Shown: positions 30,521-40,635 of the stretch, in pieces
How positions within the stretch are numbered: the first letter of the stretch is position 1
How the letters are laid out: every line of letters begins with the position of its first letter
Source of the DNA: Teredinibacter franksiae
GTDB lineage: Bacteria > Pseudomonadota > Gammaproteobacteria > Pseudomonadales > Cellvibrionaceae
Direction of reading: 5' to 3'
DNA length: 64,000 bases
NCBI RefSeq assembly: GCF_014218805.1
Contig: NZ_JACJUV010000001.1
Coordinates: forward strand, 2,988,501-3,052,500
Notes under the pieces: generated by a model
Told to the model about the DNA's origin: nothing
What the model saw: the letters and a program-made list of their open reading frames with translations, nothing else
The model's database searches: none
Position numbers and translations under genes: made by a program

Positions 30521-30996
30521 ACGAAATTAAAGAGTGGTGGAATCAGGCTTCTTCCCGCGACCAGATGGCGCTGGTAATCTGTGGTGGCCTATTGGGTTTT
30601 TATGTGCTTTATATTGTATTGTTAAAGCCCGTGACCGGTATGCGCGATACTCAGCTGCAAAAAAATATTGCCCAACAGCAAGCGCTGGAGCGTGTGAGAG
30701 ATTACGCTGCAATTTATACCAGTCAGGGTTCTTCAAAAGAAAGTAGTGCTAGCAATGGCAGTATTGTTGAAATCGTAGACAGTAGTTTGCGTCAAAATAA
30801 TTTGAAACTTTCCGGTATGCAGCCTAGTGGCGCCAACGATGTGCGTATTCGGCTAGAGCAAATTCCATTCGATAACCTTTTGGCTTGGCTCTACGAAATT
30901 GAAGTGCGTCAGCGCATTCAGGTAAAAGATATTTCTGTTGCTACCGGGTCTGCTACTGGGCTTGTTTCAGCTAACCTGCGCTTGCATCGGGATTAA
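30517..30996 (+). CDS. gspM: Type II secretion protein GspM
   Basis: 159 aa inner-membrane protein, ATG 30517 in an ATGA overlap with gspL. Membrane helix at about 16-38 (MALVICGGLLGFYVLYIVLL), then a periplasmic ferredoxin-like domain that pairs with GspL. Confidence 0.93.
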   Translation: MNEIKEWWNQASSRDQMALVICGGLLGFYVLYIVLLKPVTGMRDTQLQKNIAQQQALERVRDYAAIYTSQGSSKESSASNGSIVEIVDSSLRQNNLKLSGMQPSGANDVRIRLEQIPFDNLLAWLYEIEVRQRIQVKDISVATGSATGLVSANLRLHRD

Positions 30997-30999
30997 GCT

Positions 31000-31770
31000 A
31001 TGACGTTTTCTAAGATATTAACCAAACCTGTCGTCATTACCTTTTTAATTGTGTACTTTCTGTATTTGGTTGTGTCACGTGCTCCGGCAGAAATAGCGGC
31101 TTCGGCTATCCACAGCGCGGTACCTCATGTATGGCTCACGGGTGTAGAAGGTACGTTGTGGAACGGCGTAGCCAACGGTTCACAGTTAGATATGGGCAAA
31201 GACGTATTGCCGTTGGGTCGTGTGACTTGGCAATTGAGTGGCTGGTCGTTGTTATTACTGCGCCCGTGCATAAAATTTGCCACCGATGGTGGTGCCTTAA
31301 TGGCCTCGGGGAATGTTTGCCAGGGCGTAGCCGGTGTTACCGGTTTAACCGATGTTAGTGTGGATGCTCCCGTGTCGTCGTTGAGCGAATTATTACAGCT
31401 ACCTATAAGTGGTCAGGGCTCTGTACAGATTATTTCCGCTGAGCTGAAGGGTACAGATGTTCAGAAATTGGATGCGCGCTTAAGCTGGCAAAAAGGTAGC
31501 GTCAATCCAGAAAATACGGGTTGGGTAAATGTTGGTTCTTACGGTGCAAACCTGAAAGAAAACGGTAGTGGTGGCGTTTCAGCCAGTATCTTCGATATTG
31601 CCGCGCCGGTTAAAGCTGAGCTGGAAGCCGACATTACATTTTCGGGCTGGACGATTGAAGGCAAAGTCGAGCCGCAGGCCAATGCGCCAGAAATACTTGC
31701 CGGTGGCGTGCAGCTTATTGGTGAAGAAGTGGAGCCCGGCATTTATCATATCGTTTGGTCTAGCAATTAA
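31000..31770 (+). CDS. gspN: Type II secretion protein GspN
   Basis: 256 aa with one N-terminal membrane helix (VVITFLIVYFLYLVVS) and a beta-rich periplasmic domain including PHVWLTGVEGTLWNG and VTWQLSGWSLLLL. GspN is an accessory member, dispensable in some species. Last gsp gene; starts 3 bases after gspM. Confidence 0.92.
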   Translation: MTFSKILTKPVVITFLIVYFLYLVVSRAPAEIAASAIHSAVPHVWLTGVEGTLWNGVANGSQLDMGKDVLPLGRVTWQLSGWSLLLLRPCIKFATDGGALMASGNVCQGVAGVTGLTDVSVDAPVSSLSELLQLPISGQGSVQIISAELKGTDVQKLDARLSWQKGSVNPENTGWVNVGSYGANLKENGSGGVSASIFDIAAPVKAELEADITFSGWTIEGKVEPQANAPEILAGGVQLIGEEVEPGIYHIVWSSN

Positions 31771-31804
31771 AAGAGCTGCGCCTAAGCCGGAGCACAGAGT
31801 GGGT

Positions 31805-32866
31805 ATGCCCGCGCAACTGCTGTTTGCTGTTGAAAAACAGTCGAGATTAAAACTGCCTAAGCTAAACCTGTCGCTGAATCGGCTATGGGTTTTTGTCGTC
31901 TTCACGGTGATATTGTCGTCGCCCTCCCATGCCGAATGGTATTCCGATACGCGTTCGATTATGGGCACTTCTTTTAGTGTCACGCTTTGGCATGAAAACC
32001 CTTCCCAAGCAGAGCCTTTAATGGCGGCCGCCTACGCCGAAATGCAGCGACTGGATAACCTGTTGTCGCCCTGGATAGACACCAGTGAAATCGCCCGCGT
32101 GAATAAGCTGGCGGCTATTTCCGCACAACCCATTTCTGACGAGCTTGTGGGCTTGGTTGATAAATCGCTTTTCTTTAGTCGTGTAAGCGAGGGAGCCTTC
32201 GATATTACCTTTGCCTCCGTCGGTTGGTATTACGACTATCGGGAAAAAGTACAGCCGGAGGAAGCGAAGCGTCAGCAACTTCTACCGGCTATTAATTACC
32301 GTTGGCTGGAATTGAATAGGGAAGAGCGCACACTGCTGTTTAAACATAAAAACGTGCGTATTGACCTCGGGGGCATAGCCAAGGGTTATGCGGTTGATCG
32401 TGTAATAGCGCAATTGTCGGCCGCGGGTGTTAAGCACGCGACGGTGAGTGCCGGTGGAGACAGCCGTGTATTGGGTGACAAGCGCGGTAAACCCTGGATG
32501 GTGGGCATAAAAAATCCGCGTGATGGGGGTGGCACAGGCAACGACACGGCACTGGTCTTGCCTTTGGAAAATACCGCAATCTCCACCTCAGGCGACTACG
32601 AGCGTTATTTCGTCGACCCACAATCCGGAGAGCGTATTCACCATATTCTCAATCCAAAAACCGGTAAGTCTGTAAGGGGCGTTGTGAGTGTGACTATACT
32701 CGGGCCTACCGGCAGTGATACGGACCCTCTGTCGACCACCGTGTTTGTCCTAGGGGTGGAAAAGGGCTTGGCACTGGTCAACCGTTTACCTGGGTTTGAT
32801 TGTGTCATTATCGATGCCGCCGGCAAGGTGCATTACAGCGATGATTTAGCACCCCCGGAAAAATAG
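31805..32866 (+). CDS. apbE: ApbE-type FAD:protein FMN transferase
   Basis: Periplasmic enzyme that hydrolyses FAD and links FMN to Thr or Ser of target proteins such as NqrB/C or RnfG. From ATG 31805 it has 353 aa, with a hydrophobic export segment (LWVFVVFTVILSSPSHA) after a longer than usual basic N-terminus. Family motifs in order are MGTSFSVTLW, DLGGIAKGYAVD, VSAGGDSRVLG, STSGDYERYF, HHILNPKTGKS and the Mg-binding DTDPLSTTVFVLG. It starts 34 bases after gspN; a GTG at 31799 is also possible. Neither Nqr nor Rnf genes are in this window, so its target is unknown. Confidence 0.93.
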   Translation: MPAQLLFAVEKQSRLKLPKLNLSLNRLWVFVVFTVILSSPSHAEWYSDTRSIMGTSFSVTLWHENPSQAEPLMAAAYAEMQRLDNLLSPWIDTSEIARVNKLAAISAQPISDELVGLVDKSLFFSRVSEGAFDITFASVGWYYDYREKVQPEEAKRQQLLPAINYRWLELNREERTLLFKHKNVRIDLGGIAKGYAVDRVIAQLSAAGVKHATVSAGGDSRVLGDKRGKPWMVGIKNPRDGGGTGNDTALVLPLENTAISTSGDYERYFVDPQSGERIHHILNPKTGKSVRGVVSVTILGPTGSDTDPLSTTVFVLGVEKGLALVNRLPGFDCVIIDAAGKVHYSDDLAPPEK

Positions 32867-33214
32867 CCACCTTGTTTGATGCGCGTGCACTGCCCGTATC
32901 GCCATTGCTCATACCCTATATTCTTAGCCGCTGGCTCAATCGGTTGTCAGTACTGCTGGGCTGTTGAGCAAAAGATTTAGCCTCTTTTCTGTTTTCGGCG
33001 CCTTGCGCCATAGTGTGTTTTAGCGCGATGCAGCAAGCTGCCGGCATAAACCTGTTTTTGTACCCTCTTATCCCAACAAAACTTACATCAATTCACTGGT
33101 AATACTCGTTGCACGGATGAAAATTATGCCATACCATGGGGGAGTGTAAGGTCTCTCATGTATAAAAATAAGCCTAATTTCAACCCTTGCAAGAGGGCAA
33201 CCGGGAGGAAGTGA
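32867..33214. other. Intergenic region before the xyloglucan locus
   Basis: About 350 bases. A 30-codon frame right after apbE has no recognisable product. Otherwise only a probable promoter and the ribosome site GGGAGGAAG before 33215. Confidence 0.5.
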
Positions 33215-35569
33215 ATGCGTGGTTGGGCGATAGTGATTGTACTGCTGTCGGCAGCGTGTGGCGGTTCTGGACAGAGTAGTCAGGTGCCACTTTTGGTGTA
33301 CTTCGAGTCCCCAGCCTCCGATTGGGAAAGCCAAGGTTTGCCTATAGGTAATGGTGCCATGGGCGCGGTGGTAACCGGTGGTATTCTGGAGGACCGATTA
33401 CAGTTTAATGAAAAAACGCTCTGGACCGGCGGCCCCGGCAGTAAAGGTTATAACTTCGGTCACCCGGCAAAAAACCAAACCGAAAAAATTGCCAAACTAC
33501 AACAACAATTATTCAAGCAGGGCTTGGCACCGCAAGCGGTGGCCGATGAGCTGGGCCAGAATACGGCGGGCTACGGTCACTACCAAACCTTTGGTGATTT
33601 GGTATTTGGCTTTGAGAGTGATGACGGTGTTAGTGATTATCGTCGTGAACTAAATCTCCGTACCGGTATTGCAGAGGTAAGTTTCAAGCAAAAGGGGGTT
33701 ACCTTTACCCGAGAATATTTCGCCAGCTACCCCGATAACGTCATTGCGGTTCGCTTAACCGCGAGTAAGCCCGCAGCGCTCACCTTCAATCTGGATTTGG
33801 CGACGTCTGAAAACCGCAGCCGTAAGGTACAGGTAAAAAATAACCGCATTACCGTATCTGGAGCACTACACGACAACGGCCTCGCGTGGCAGGCGCAAGC
33901 CTTGGTTCATGCGCAGGGAGGCGACATAAGTGCACACGGCGAAGGTCTGCGAATTGAGCGAGCCGACAGCGTATGGCTAGTGCTGACTGCGGCAACCAAT
34001 TACGCGCAGAAATATCCGCATTATCGCGGTAGCCTTGCTAGCGCCAAAGTTGATAGCCTATTAAAGAAGCTTGAGCACAGTAGCTTTGCCGATATACGGC
34101 AGCGCCATATCGAAGATCATCAACAACTGTTCGAGCGGGTTGACCTGGCTATTGGTGAAACCTACATCAATAAGCCCATCGATCACTTACTTTCGAACTA
34201 CAAAGGAAAAGGTTCGGCGCAGGATCTTTACCTAGAAAATCTCTATTTTCAGTACGGTCGATATTTGCTAATCGGTAGTTCGCGGGCAGGCTCTTTACCG
34301 GCCAATCTCCAAGGAGTATGGAACCACTCTAATACGCCACCTTGGAATGCCGACTACCACGTAAACATCAACCTGCAAATGAACTACTGGCCGGCCGACG
34401 TTACCAACCTATCGGAAACCAACGCGCCCCTATTTGATTTTATCGATTCTTTAATAGCGCCCGGCGAGCAAGTGGCTGCCAAATTTGGCGCCAACGGCTG
34501 GACGCTTTTTCTGAATACCAATATTTATGGTTTTACGGGTTTGATTGAATGGCCCACGGCTTTTTGGCAGCCGGAAGCGGGGGCGTGGTTGGCCCAGCAT
34601 TATTACGAACATTATCTGTTTACTCGAGACCAGGCTTTCTTGCAGGATCGCGCCTACCCAGCGATGAAAGGGGCTACGCAGTTCTGGCTCGATTTTCTTG
34701 TGGAGCACCCGGAAGATGGTGCGCTAGTGGTTAGCCCAAGCTATTCGCCAGAGCATGGCGATTTTACCGCCGCTGCAGCCATGTCTCAGCAATTGGTTTT
34801 CGATGTGTTAAACAATACCGCTGAGGCGGCGGCAATATTGGACGATAAAACATTTGCAGCAAAAATCAATAAAACACTCGTCAAATTAGATAAAGGTTTG
34901 CGTATTGGCTCTTGGGGGCAACTGCAGGAGTGGCGAGAAGACTTAGACGATGAGTATAACCAGCACCGCCATATTTCACATTTGTTTGCGCTGCATCCAG
35001 GTCGCCAAATTTCGCTTTCGCAAACACCGAAGCTAGCCGAAGCCGCACGCACAAGCCTCAGTGCACGGGGTGATGCTGGAACCGGATGGTCGAAGGCGTG
35101 GAAAATTAATTTGTGGGCGCGCCTGCTCGATGGCAACCGCTCACACAAATTACTGGCCGAACAATTAAAACACAGCACCCTACCAAACCTGTGGGATAAC
35201 CATCCACCTTTTCAAATAGACGGTAATTTCGGTGCAACCGCTGGTGTGGCTGAAATGCTGTTACAAAGCCACGACGGTGAAATTAGAATTCTGCCCGCGC
35301 TGCCAGATGTTTGGGTGACGGGAGCGGTAAAGGGGTTGAAGGCTAGAAATAGCATTGAAGTTGATATTGCTTGGAAAAAGGGAAAGCTAACGACAACAAG
35401 ATTGCAGCCAACTATTGAGGGTGATATTCGTGTGCGTACTAACGAGCCGGCTAAAACCTTCCTTATTGTAAATGCAACGACTGGTAAGGTGGTTAAGGTC
35501 AAGAGCCGGGAAAATCTAATAGTGTTCCCCGTGATAAAAGGCGACGTATATGAGTTATCCCGGCGTTAG
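33215..35569 (+). CDS. GH95 alpha-L-fucosidase lipoprotein
   Basis: A 784-aa enzyme of glycoside hydrolase family 95 (alpha-1,2-L-fucosidase or alpha-L-galactosidase). Signal MRGWAIVIVLLSAAC ends in a lipobox, so it should be outer-membrane anchored. The N-terminal beta domain has WESQGLPIGNGAMGA and LQFNEKTLWTGGP. The (alpha/alpha)6 catalytic domain carries the Asn pair N384/N386 (HVNINLQMNYWP), the probable acid E513 (SPEHG) and D669 (FQIDGNFGAT), matching residues reported for the Bifidobacterium enzyme AfcA. By context it removes the terminal fucose (or L-galactose) of xyloglucan side chains, like Afc95A of Cellvibrio japonicus. Confidence 0.93.
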   Translation: MRGWAIVIVLLSAACGGSGQSSQVPLLVYFESPASDWESQGLPIGNGAMGAVVTGGILEDRLQFNEKTLWTGGPGSKGYNFGHPAKNQTEKIAKLQQQLFKQGLAPQAVADELGQNTAGYGHYQTFGDLVFGFESDDGVSDYRRELNLRTGIAEVSFKQKGVTFTREYFASYPDNVIAVRLTASKPAALTFNLDLATSENRSRKVQVKNNRITVSGALHDNGLAWQAQALVHAQGGDISAHGEGLRIERADSVWLVLTAATNYAQKYPHYRGSLASAKVDSLLKKLEHSSFADIRQRHIEDHQQLFERVDLAIGETYINKPIDHLLSNYKGKGSAQDLYLENLYFQYGRYLLIGSSRAGSLPANLQGVWNHSNTPPWNADYHVNINLQMNYWPADVTNLSETNAPLFDFIDSLIAPGEQVAAKFGANGWTLFLNTNIYGFTGLIEWPTAFWQPEAGAWLAQHYYEHYLFTRDQAFLQDRAYPAMKGATQFWLDFLVEHPEDGALVVSPSYSPEHGDFTAAAAMSQQLVFDVLNNTAEAAAILDDKTFAAKINKTLVKLDKGLRIGSWGQLQEWREDLDDEYNQHRHISHLFALHPGRQISLSQTPKLAEAARTSLSARGDAGTGWSKAWKINLWARLLDGNRSHKLLAEQLKHSTLPNLWDNHPPFQIDGNFGATAGVAEMLLQSHDGEIRILPALPDVWVTGAVKGLKARNSIEVDIAWKKGKLTTTRLQPTIEGDIRVRTNEPAKTFLIVNATTGKVVKVKSRENLIVFPVIKGDVYELSRR

Positions 35570-35675
35570 ACGTTGTTATACATTTACCAGAATCATAATG
35601 AATCAGTATTAAAACTGAGCATAATCACCCTCGGCAAGACTGTAGGGTATAAAACAAAAAAATAGGAGATCAATC

Positions 35676-38669
35676 GTGAACAAAACAAATAGTGCATTGA
35701 AGAAATATGGCGATCCATCGCCATTTTACGTCAAGATGCGCACAAGTGCTTCCGTGCTGGCTTTATTGGCTGTGGGGGCCTTGCCTGTTTATGCGCAGGA
35801 AGATGACAGCGAAGGCGAAATGTTTGAAGAGGAGGTGGTCGTTACCGGCCTTCGTGGCAGTATCATTACTGCTCAAGAAATGAAACGTGAATCCACAACT
35901 ATTGTTGATTCAATCGCGGCCGATGATATTGGTGTCTTGCCAGACCGCTCAGTAACCGAGCTGCTGTCTCGTGTACCGGGTGTTGCAATCGACCGCTATA
36001 TGACTCAGGGCGATCCAGAGCATTTTTCTGTTGAAGGTAATGGCGTAATTGTTCGCGGTTTAACGCAAGTTCGTTCAGAGTTGAATGGCCGCAGTGCATT
36101 TAGTGCCGACGGTGGCCGCACCCTGAGTTTTGGTGATGTTCCCCCCGAATTGCTGGGTGCTGTTAATGTTCATAAAAGCCCACAGGCAGATCAAATAGAA
36201 GGTGGCCTTGCTGGCACGATTGATTTGCGTACGAAGCTGCCTTTCGATAACGATGGCCAACAAATTTCCGCTACCGTTGGTATGAACTATGGCAACCTAG
36301 TTGAAGAGACTAGCCCCACCTACTCAGGCCTGTATAGCAATGTTTGGGATACGGACATTGGTAAATTGGGTTTGTTAGTCGACTTTGCATACTCGGAGCT
36401 CTCAACGCGTAATGATTCTATGTATGTGCGCCCGTTCTTTAAGCGCAGTGACTTAAGCGGTCAGGATGAATCACGATACCTGACACGTGGTGCAGACTGG
36501 CGCACCATGTTTTTTAACCGAGCGCGTATGGGTAGTTACCTCGCCGCCCAGTGGTCGCCCACAGAAGAGCAAGAATTTACCTACACCTATTTTGGTAGTA
36601 ACTATGATATGAACTGGAGCGAAGATGCGATCTTCGTTGAAAACTGGGTTCCAGCACTGGATCTGGACACCGGCATACCAGCTGAGTTTAATGAAGATGG
36701 TCGGTTTGTTAGTGGTCGCTTAGTGCCGGGTGTAGACGGCGACGGAAATGCAATGGTTGATGCTCTCAAAATGGGGTCTGATATTCGAATGTCAGATCAG
36801 GAATCGAAAACGTCTGATCAAACTTTGCAGTATAAATTTACAGGTGAAAAGTTCGAAATTGAAGCGGGTCATCAAAAGGTGCAAGCAACATCGGCTGGTT
36901 TAGACTCAACAGTGTCTGTTCAAACCCGCGTACCTTATATCGATATAGACTTGTCTGGAGACCTTCCGAAAATCGGATCCGACGACGCGTTCCTTGGGGA
37001 TCACGAAAATTATTTCTGGGGGTTCTTAATGGATAACCAGTACAATAATAAGGGGAAGATGGACTCCACCAACATTGATGTTAAATACCATTTTGAAAAC
37101 GATATTTTTAAAGCATTGAAGGTGGGCGCCCGTGTAAGTCGTTCAGAATCCAATAACTTTGATACAGGCTATAACTGGGGCGCAATAGGACACTGGGCTT
37201 ACCCTTGGGCAATGGAGTCGGGTGGAGAGCCAGAGTTAAGTATGCTTACGCTTAACTCCTTCGACAATTTCTTCCGCGGTGATGTACCGACGCCTCCAAG
37301 TATCTACGCGCCAGCAGAGCACTGGGCTGCTGGCCATCCAGAATCCTACGATCAGCTACTAGATACTGTTGACTACTATGATTGGTTTAACGGTCACTGG
37401 CAGCCACGTGATTTAACCGATCAGCAGTGGTTTAACTCGCAAAAAGAAAAGACCAAAGCTGCCTATGTAATGCTGGACTTTGGCTTCGATAATTTACCTG
37501 TTCCAATCTCGGGTAATCTTGGTGTGCGTTATGTGGAAACCGATAACTCTGCTTATGGCTACCTGAATTTCCCTAACCAACCTATGTTAGGCCTAAATGG
37601 TGAGTTCGAAGAAAGCACCGCTAAGCACTCATATTCCAATGTTTTGCCAAGTCTAAATATCAAGGCGGACCTAACCGATGACTTGGTTTTACGTTTTGCT
37701 GTGGCGGAGACGATGACACGTCCAGATTTTGACACGCTGCGCTCCGGGTTAAAGTTAAATGCTGATATTGATCTTACGCCATATCTAATAGCAAATCCTG
37801 ACGACCCCGACGGCGATCCCATCTTAGATCCAAACGCTGATATAGGCGTGGACGATTTTGATTTCAGTGGCGGATCTAATTACAACCCATATATGGACCC
37901 AATGCAGTCAACCCAGTTAGATACATCGTTGGAGTGGTATTATGCAGAGGGTAACTCACTTAGTTTGGCTCTATTCCATAAAGATATCGATGGATACCCG
38001 GCTAAAGAGTTCGTGTTGGAATCCTATGCGCCTAAAAATGATGGGCCAGAATACCAATATCTTATAGAGCGCCCAGTGACCTCGGGTACTGCTAAAATTT
38101 CTGGGTTTGAAGTTGCGCTAACCCACTTTTTTACGACTTTACCATCTCCTTTCGATGGTTTTGGTGTGCAGGCGAACTATACTTACATCGATTCAGAAAC
38201 TGATCTAGAAAATGATGCGGATCCCGTTGATACTGACGGAAATACTAGTTTTGGGGTGAGTCCGTATCAGGGGCTTTCTAAGCATGCCTATAACTTAGTG
38301 GGCATTTATGAGAAGGGACGTTTCTCTGCTCGCTTAGCTTACAACTGGCGCAATCGTTACCTGACAGATATAGGGGCGAATGGATTTAACGGCGAGGAGT
38401 ATATTGATGCCGATGGTAATGTTATTCGTGACGGTTCTCCAGACCCTAAGAATGCCTGGAAGCTCCCAACTTACAACGCAGCAGCAGGATATTTGGATGC
38501 GTCGTTGTTCTACCGTTTAACCGACAATCTACATGTCTCGCTTCAGGCGAATAACTTAGGCAATACCGCAACGAAAACAATTGTGGATCAGGCAAGTTCT
38601 GGTGAGTTCTTCGGTGCTTATCATGTCAACGATACCCGTTATCAGTTGCAGTTAACCGCGAAGTACTAA
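35676..38669 (+). CDS. TonB-dependent receptor (xyloglucan oligosaccharide importer)
   Basis: 997 aa, start GTG 35676 with AGGAG at 35663-35668. The signal peptide ends at VYAQ near residue 41 after a 25-residue N-terminal extension. The plug starts with EEEVVVTGLRGSI (a TonB-box-like segment) and has LPDRSVTELLSRVPGVAID and a VRGL motif. The long 22-strand barrel ends with an aromatic C-terminus (LQLTAKY). It belongs to the Caulobacter-type oligosaccharide receptor group. Its place between GH95 and GH35/GH31 genes implies uptake of xyloglucan fragments. Confidence 0.93.
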   Translation: MNKTNSALKKYGDPSPFYVKMRTSASVLALLAVGALPVYAQEDDSEGEMFEEEVVVTGLRGSIITAQEMKRESTTIVDSIAADDIGVLPDRSVTELLSRVPGVAIDRYMTQGDPEHFSVEGNGVIVRGLTQVRSELNGRSAFSADGGRTLSFGDVPPELLGAVNVHKSPQADQIEGGLAGTIDLRTKLPFDNDGQQISATVGMNYGNLVEETSPTYSGLYSNVWDTDIGKLGLLVDFAYSELSTRNDSMYVRPFFKRSDLSGQDESRYLTRGADWRTMFFNRARMGSYLAAQWSPTEEQEFTYTYFGSNYDMNWSEDAIFVENWVPALDLDTGIPAEFNEDGRFVSGRLVPGVDGDGNAMVDALKMGSDIRMSDQESKTSDQTLQYKFTGEKFEIEAGHQKVQATSAGLDSTVSVQTRVPYIDIDLSGDLPKIGSDDAFLGDHENYFWGFLMDNQYNNKGKMDSTNIDVKYHFENDIFKALKVGARVSRSESNNFDTGYNWGAIGHWAYPWAMESGGEPELSMLTLNSFDNFFRGDVPTPPSIYAPAEHWAAGHPESYDQLLDTVDYYDWFNGHWQPRDLTDQQWFNSQKEKTKAAYVMLDFGFDNLPVPISGNLGVRYVETDNSAYGYLNFPNQPMLGLNGEFEESTAKHSYSNVLPSLNIKADLTDDLVLRFAVAETMTRPDFDTLRSGLKLNADIDLTPYLIANPDDPDGDPILDPNADIGVDDFDFSGGSNYNPYMDPMQSTQLDTSLEWYYAEGNSLSLALFHKDIDGYPAKEFVLESYAPKNDGPEYQYLIERPVTSGTAKISGFEVALTHFFTTLPSPFDGFGVQANYTYIDSETDLENDADPVDTDGNTSFGVSPYQGLSKHAYNLVGIYEKGRFSARLAYNWRNRYLTDIGANGFNGEEYIDADGNVIRDGSPDPKNAWKLPTYNAAAGYLDASLFYRLTDNLHVSLQANNLGNTATKTIVDQASSGEFFGAYHVNDTRYQLQLTAKY

Positions 38670-38676
38670 GTTAAAT

Positions 38677-38699
38677 AAGGCGCCTTCACGGCGCCTTTT
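38677..38699 (+). terminator. Terminator after the TonB receptor
   Basis: AAGGCGCC, loop TTCAC, GGCGCCTT then TTC. Downstream T-tract is short, so read-through to the GH35 gene is possible. Confidence 0.75.
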
Positions 38700-38895
38700 C
38701 TCTCTTTCCCGTATCCTTTACGAGTAAACCTAGAAATAGAAATACCGCCTAAATTTTTTGTATTTCTGACAGCGTTTAGTAGTCGCTAGGACCTAGAGTT
38801 CACGCTAACAGCAAGCACGATGCTCTGGGTGCTAGGTGATTTATAACTACAACAAAATATGTTACCACCCTTAAACAGTTGAATGGGATTCTGTT

Positions 38896-40575
38896 GTGAC
38901 AAGTGATAATTTTAAAAAGTATCTTGGATTTTGGATAGGCCTATCAATATTACTGCTGGGCTCTATTGCGCAAGCAGCACTACCTGAATTTGTAACCGAA
39001 AATAACCGCCATGCCTTAATGGTCGATGGCAAGCCCTACTTAATTTTAGGTGCTCAGGCCAATAACTCTTCCAATTACACGGCTGCATTGAAAGAGGTAT
39101 GGCCAGTCGTTAAACAGGTGCATGCCAATACGTTGGAAATAAATGTAGCTTGGGAGCAGGTCGAGCCTGAAGAAGGAAAATTCGACTTTTCTTATATCGA
39201 TGAATTAATTAAGCAAGCGCGTGACAACGACGTGCGTGTGGTTCTGCTATGGTTTGCCACCTGGAAGAATAATGCACCGCATTATGCGCCAGATTGGGTG
39301 AAACTGGATGATGCGCGTTTTCCTCGCGTACACAAAAAAGATGGGTCTACGGTCAATTCTCTTTCGCCCATTCATCAGTCAACATTGGATGCAGACAAAA
39401 AAGCCTTTGTTGAGATGATGAAACACCTGAAAAAAGTAGATAAGAGGCAAACCGTTATTTTGGTGCAGGTACAAAATGAGGTGGGCACCTATGGTGAGGT
39501 AAGAGATTTTTCACCTGCAGCAGAAAAGTTATTCAAAGCCACTATTCCAGATCAGCTGCAGCAGTCGATGAACCTTCCGGCCAAAAGCTGGGTTGAAAGC
39601 TTTGCGGCGGATGCCGATGAATATTTTCATGCATACCATATCGCACGCTTCTGCAACGAGATGGCCGAAGCGGGCAAGGCTGTGTATAACCTGCCAATGA
39701 ACGTGAATGTTGCACTTAGAAATCCGTTCAATCCAGGTAAGCCTGGGCAGTACTCTAGCGGTGGGCCAACAGACAACGTGCTGGATTTATGGAAGGCTGC
39801 CGCGCCCTCCATTGATATGATTTCGCCGGATATCTATTTTAGGGATTACCGTACCGTAACCCGAGTATTGGATTTGTATGCCCGTGATGACAACCCTCTG
39901 TTTGTAGCCGAAATTGGCAACGATCAGCCCTTTGCTCGTTATGTATTTGAAACCCTAGGGCACCAAGGTATTGGTTTTGCACCGTTCGGGCTGGATAAAA
40001 CCGGCTACACCAATTACCCTTTGGGAGCGAAAAATTATGATGACGCAACCTTTGAGCCTTTTGCGGAGGTCTATGGGCTAATTGCACCCTGGGCCCATGT
40101 ATGGGCAAAAATGAGTTTCGAAAGTGAAACCTGGGGTGTCGCCGAGCCAAGAGATACGTTTGGCGAAAGCAAACAAATTTGGAATGCGGCAGCAAGCGAA
40201 AAAGAAAAAGAAGAAGAGTCTAAAACCTATACTCAGGTATTAGATCTTGGCCGCTGGAATGCGGAGGTAACCTATGGCCGTCCCATGTTTTGGATAGCAC
40301 CTCCTGAAGGTAACGATATTGCCAAAGGCGGCGCACTGATCGCCAAGCTTGACGAAAATGAATTTTTTGTTACAGCACTGCATTCACGCGTTACCTTTGT
40401 GCCTTCAGATGAAATTGAAAACGAGCGCACAATGACAGTTCGCGTGGAAGAAGGGCATTTTGACAAAAAGGGCAATTGGGTATTTGAGCGCGTATGGAAT
40501 GGCGATCAAACCGATTGGGGGTTGAATTTTGATGGTAAGTATCATTTATTGAAAGTGAAAATGGCAACTTACTAA
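38896..40575 (+). CDS. GH35-type beta-galactosidase (DUF5597 C-terminal domain)
   Basis: 559 aa, start GTG 38896. Signal segment FWIGLSILLLGSIAQA is cleaved before ALPEF. The TIM barrel shows the acid/base E195 in VQVQNEVGTYG and the nucleophile E339 in LFVAEIGND, both typical of clan GH-A/GH35. A beta-rich C-terminal domain follows (from about 440). Bgl35A of the C. japonicus xyloglucan locus has the same layout and removes beta-galactose from xyloglucan oligosaccharides. It is 60 bases upstream of the GH31 gene and probably in one transcript with it. Confidence 0.92.
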   Translation: MTSDNFKKYLGFWIGLSILLLGSIAQAALPEFVTENNRHALMVDGKPYLILGAQANNSSNYTAALKEVWPVVKQVHANTLEINVAWEQVEPEEGKFDFSYIDELIKQARDNDVRVVLLWFATWKNNAPHYAPDWVKLDDARFPRVHKKDGSTVNSLSPIHQSTLDADKKAFVEMMKHLKKVDKRQTVILVQVQNEVGTYGEVRDFSPAAEKLFKATIPDQLQQSMNLPAKSWVESFAADADEYFHAYHIARFCNEMAEAGKAVYNLPMNVNVALRNPFNPGKPGQYSSGGPTDNVLDLWKAAAPSIDMISPDIYFRDYRTVTRVLDLYARDDNPLFVAEIGNDQPFARYVFETLGHQGIGFAPFGLDKTGYTNYPLGAKNYDDATFEPFAEVYGLIAPWAHVWAKMSFESETWGVAEPRDTFGESKQIWNAAASEKEKEEESKTYTQVLDLGRWNAEVTYGRPMFWIAPPEGNDIAKGGALIAKLDENEFFVTALHSRVTFVPSDEIENERTMTVRVEEGHFDKKGNWVFERVWNGDQTDWGLNFDGKYHLLKVKMATY

Positions 40576-40635
40576 CAAGTTGAATAAGTTAAATTGAATA
40601 AGTTTAAAAATTAATATTAAGCGGAGATTGAGTTG

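Noticed and set aside
35676..38669. Possible iron-siderophore receptor
   Set aside because: The long N-terminal segment, Caulobacter-type plug and place between GH95 and GH35/GH31 genes fit an oligosaccharide receptor better.
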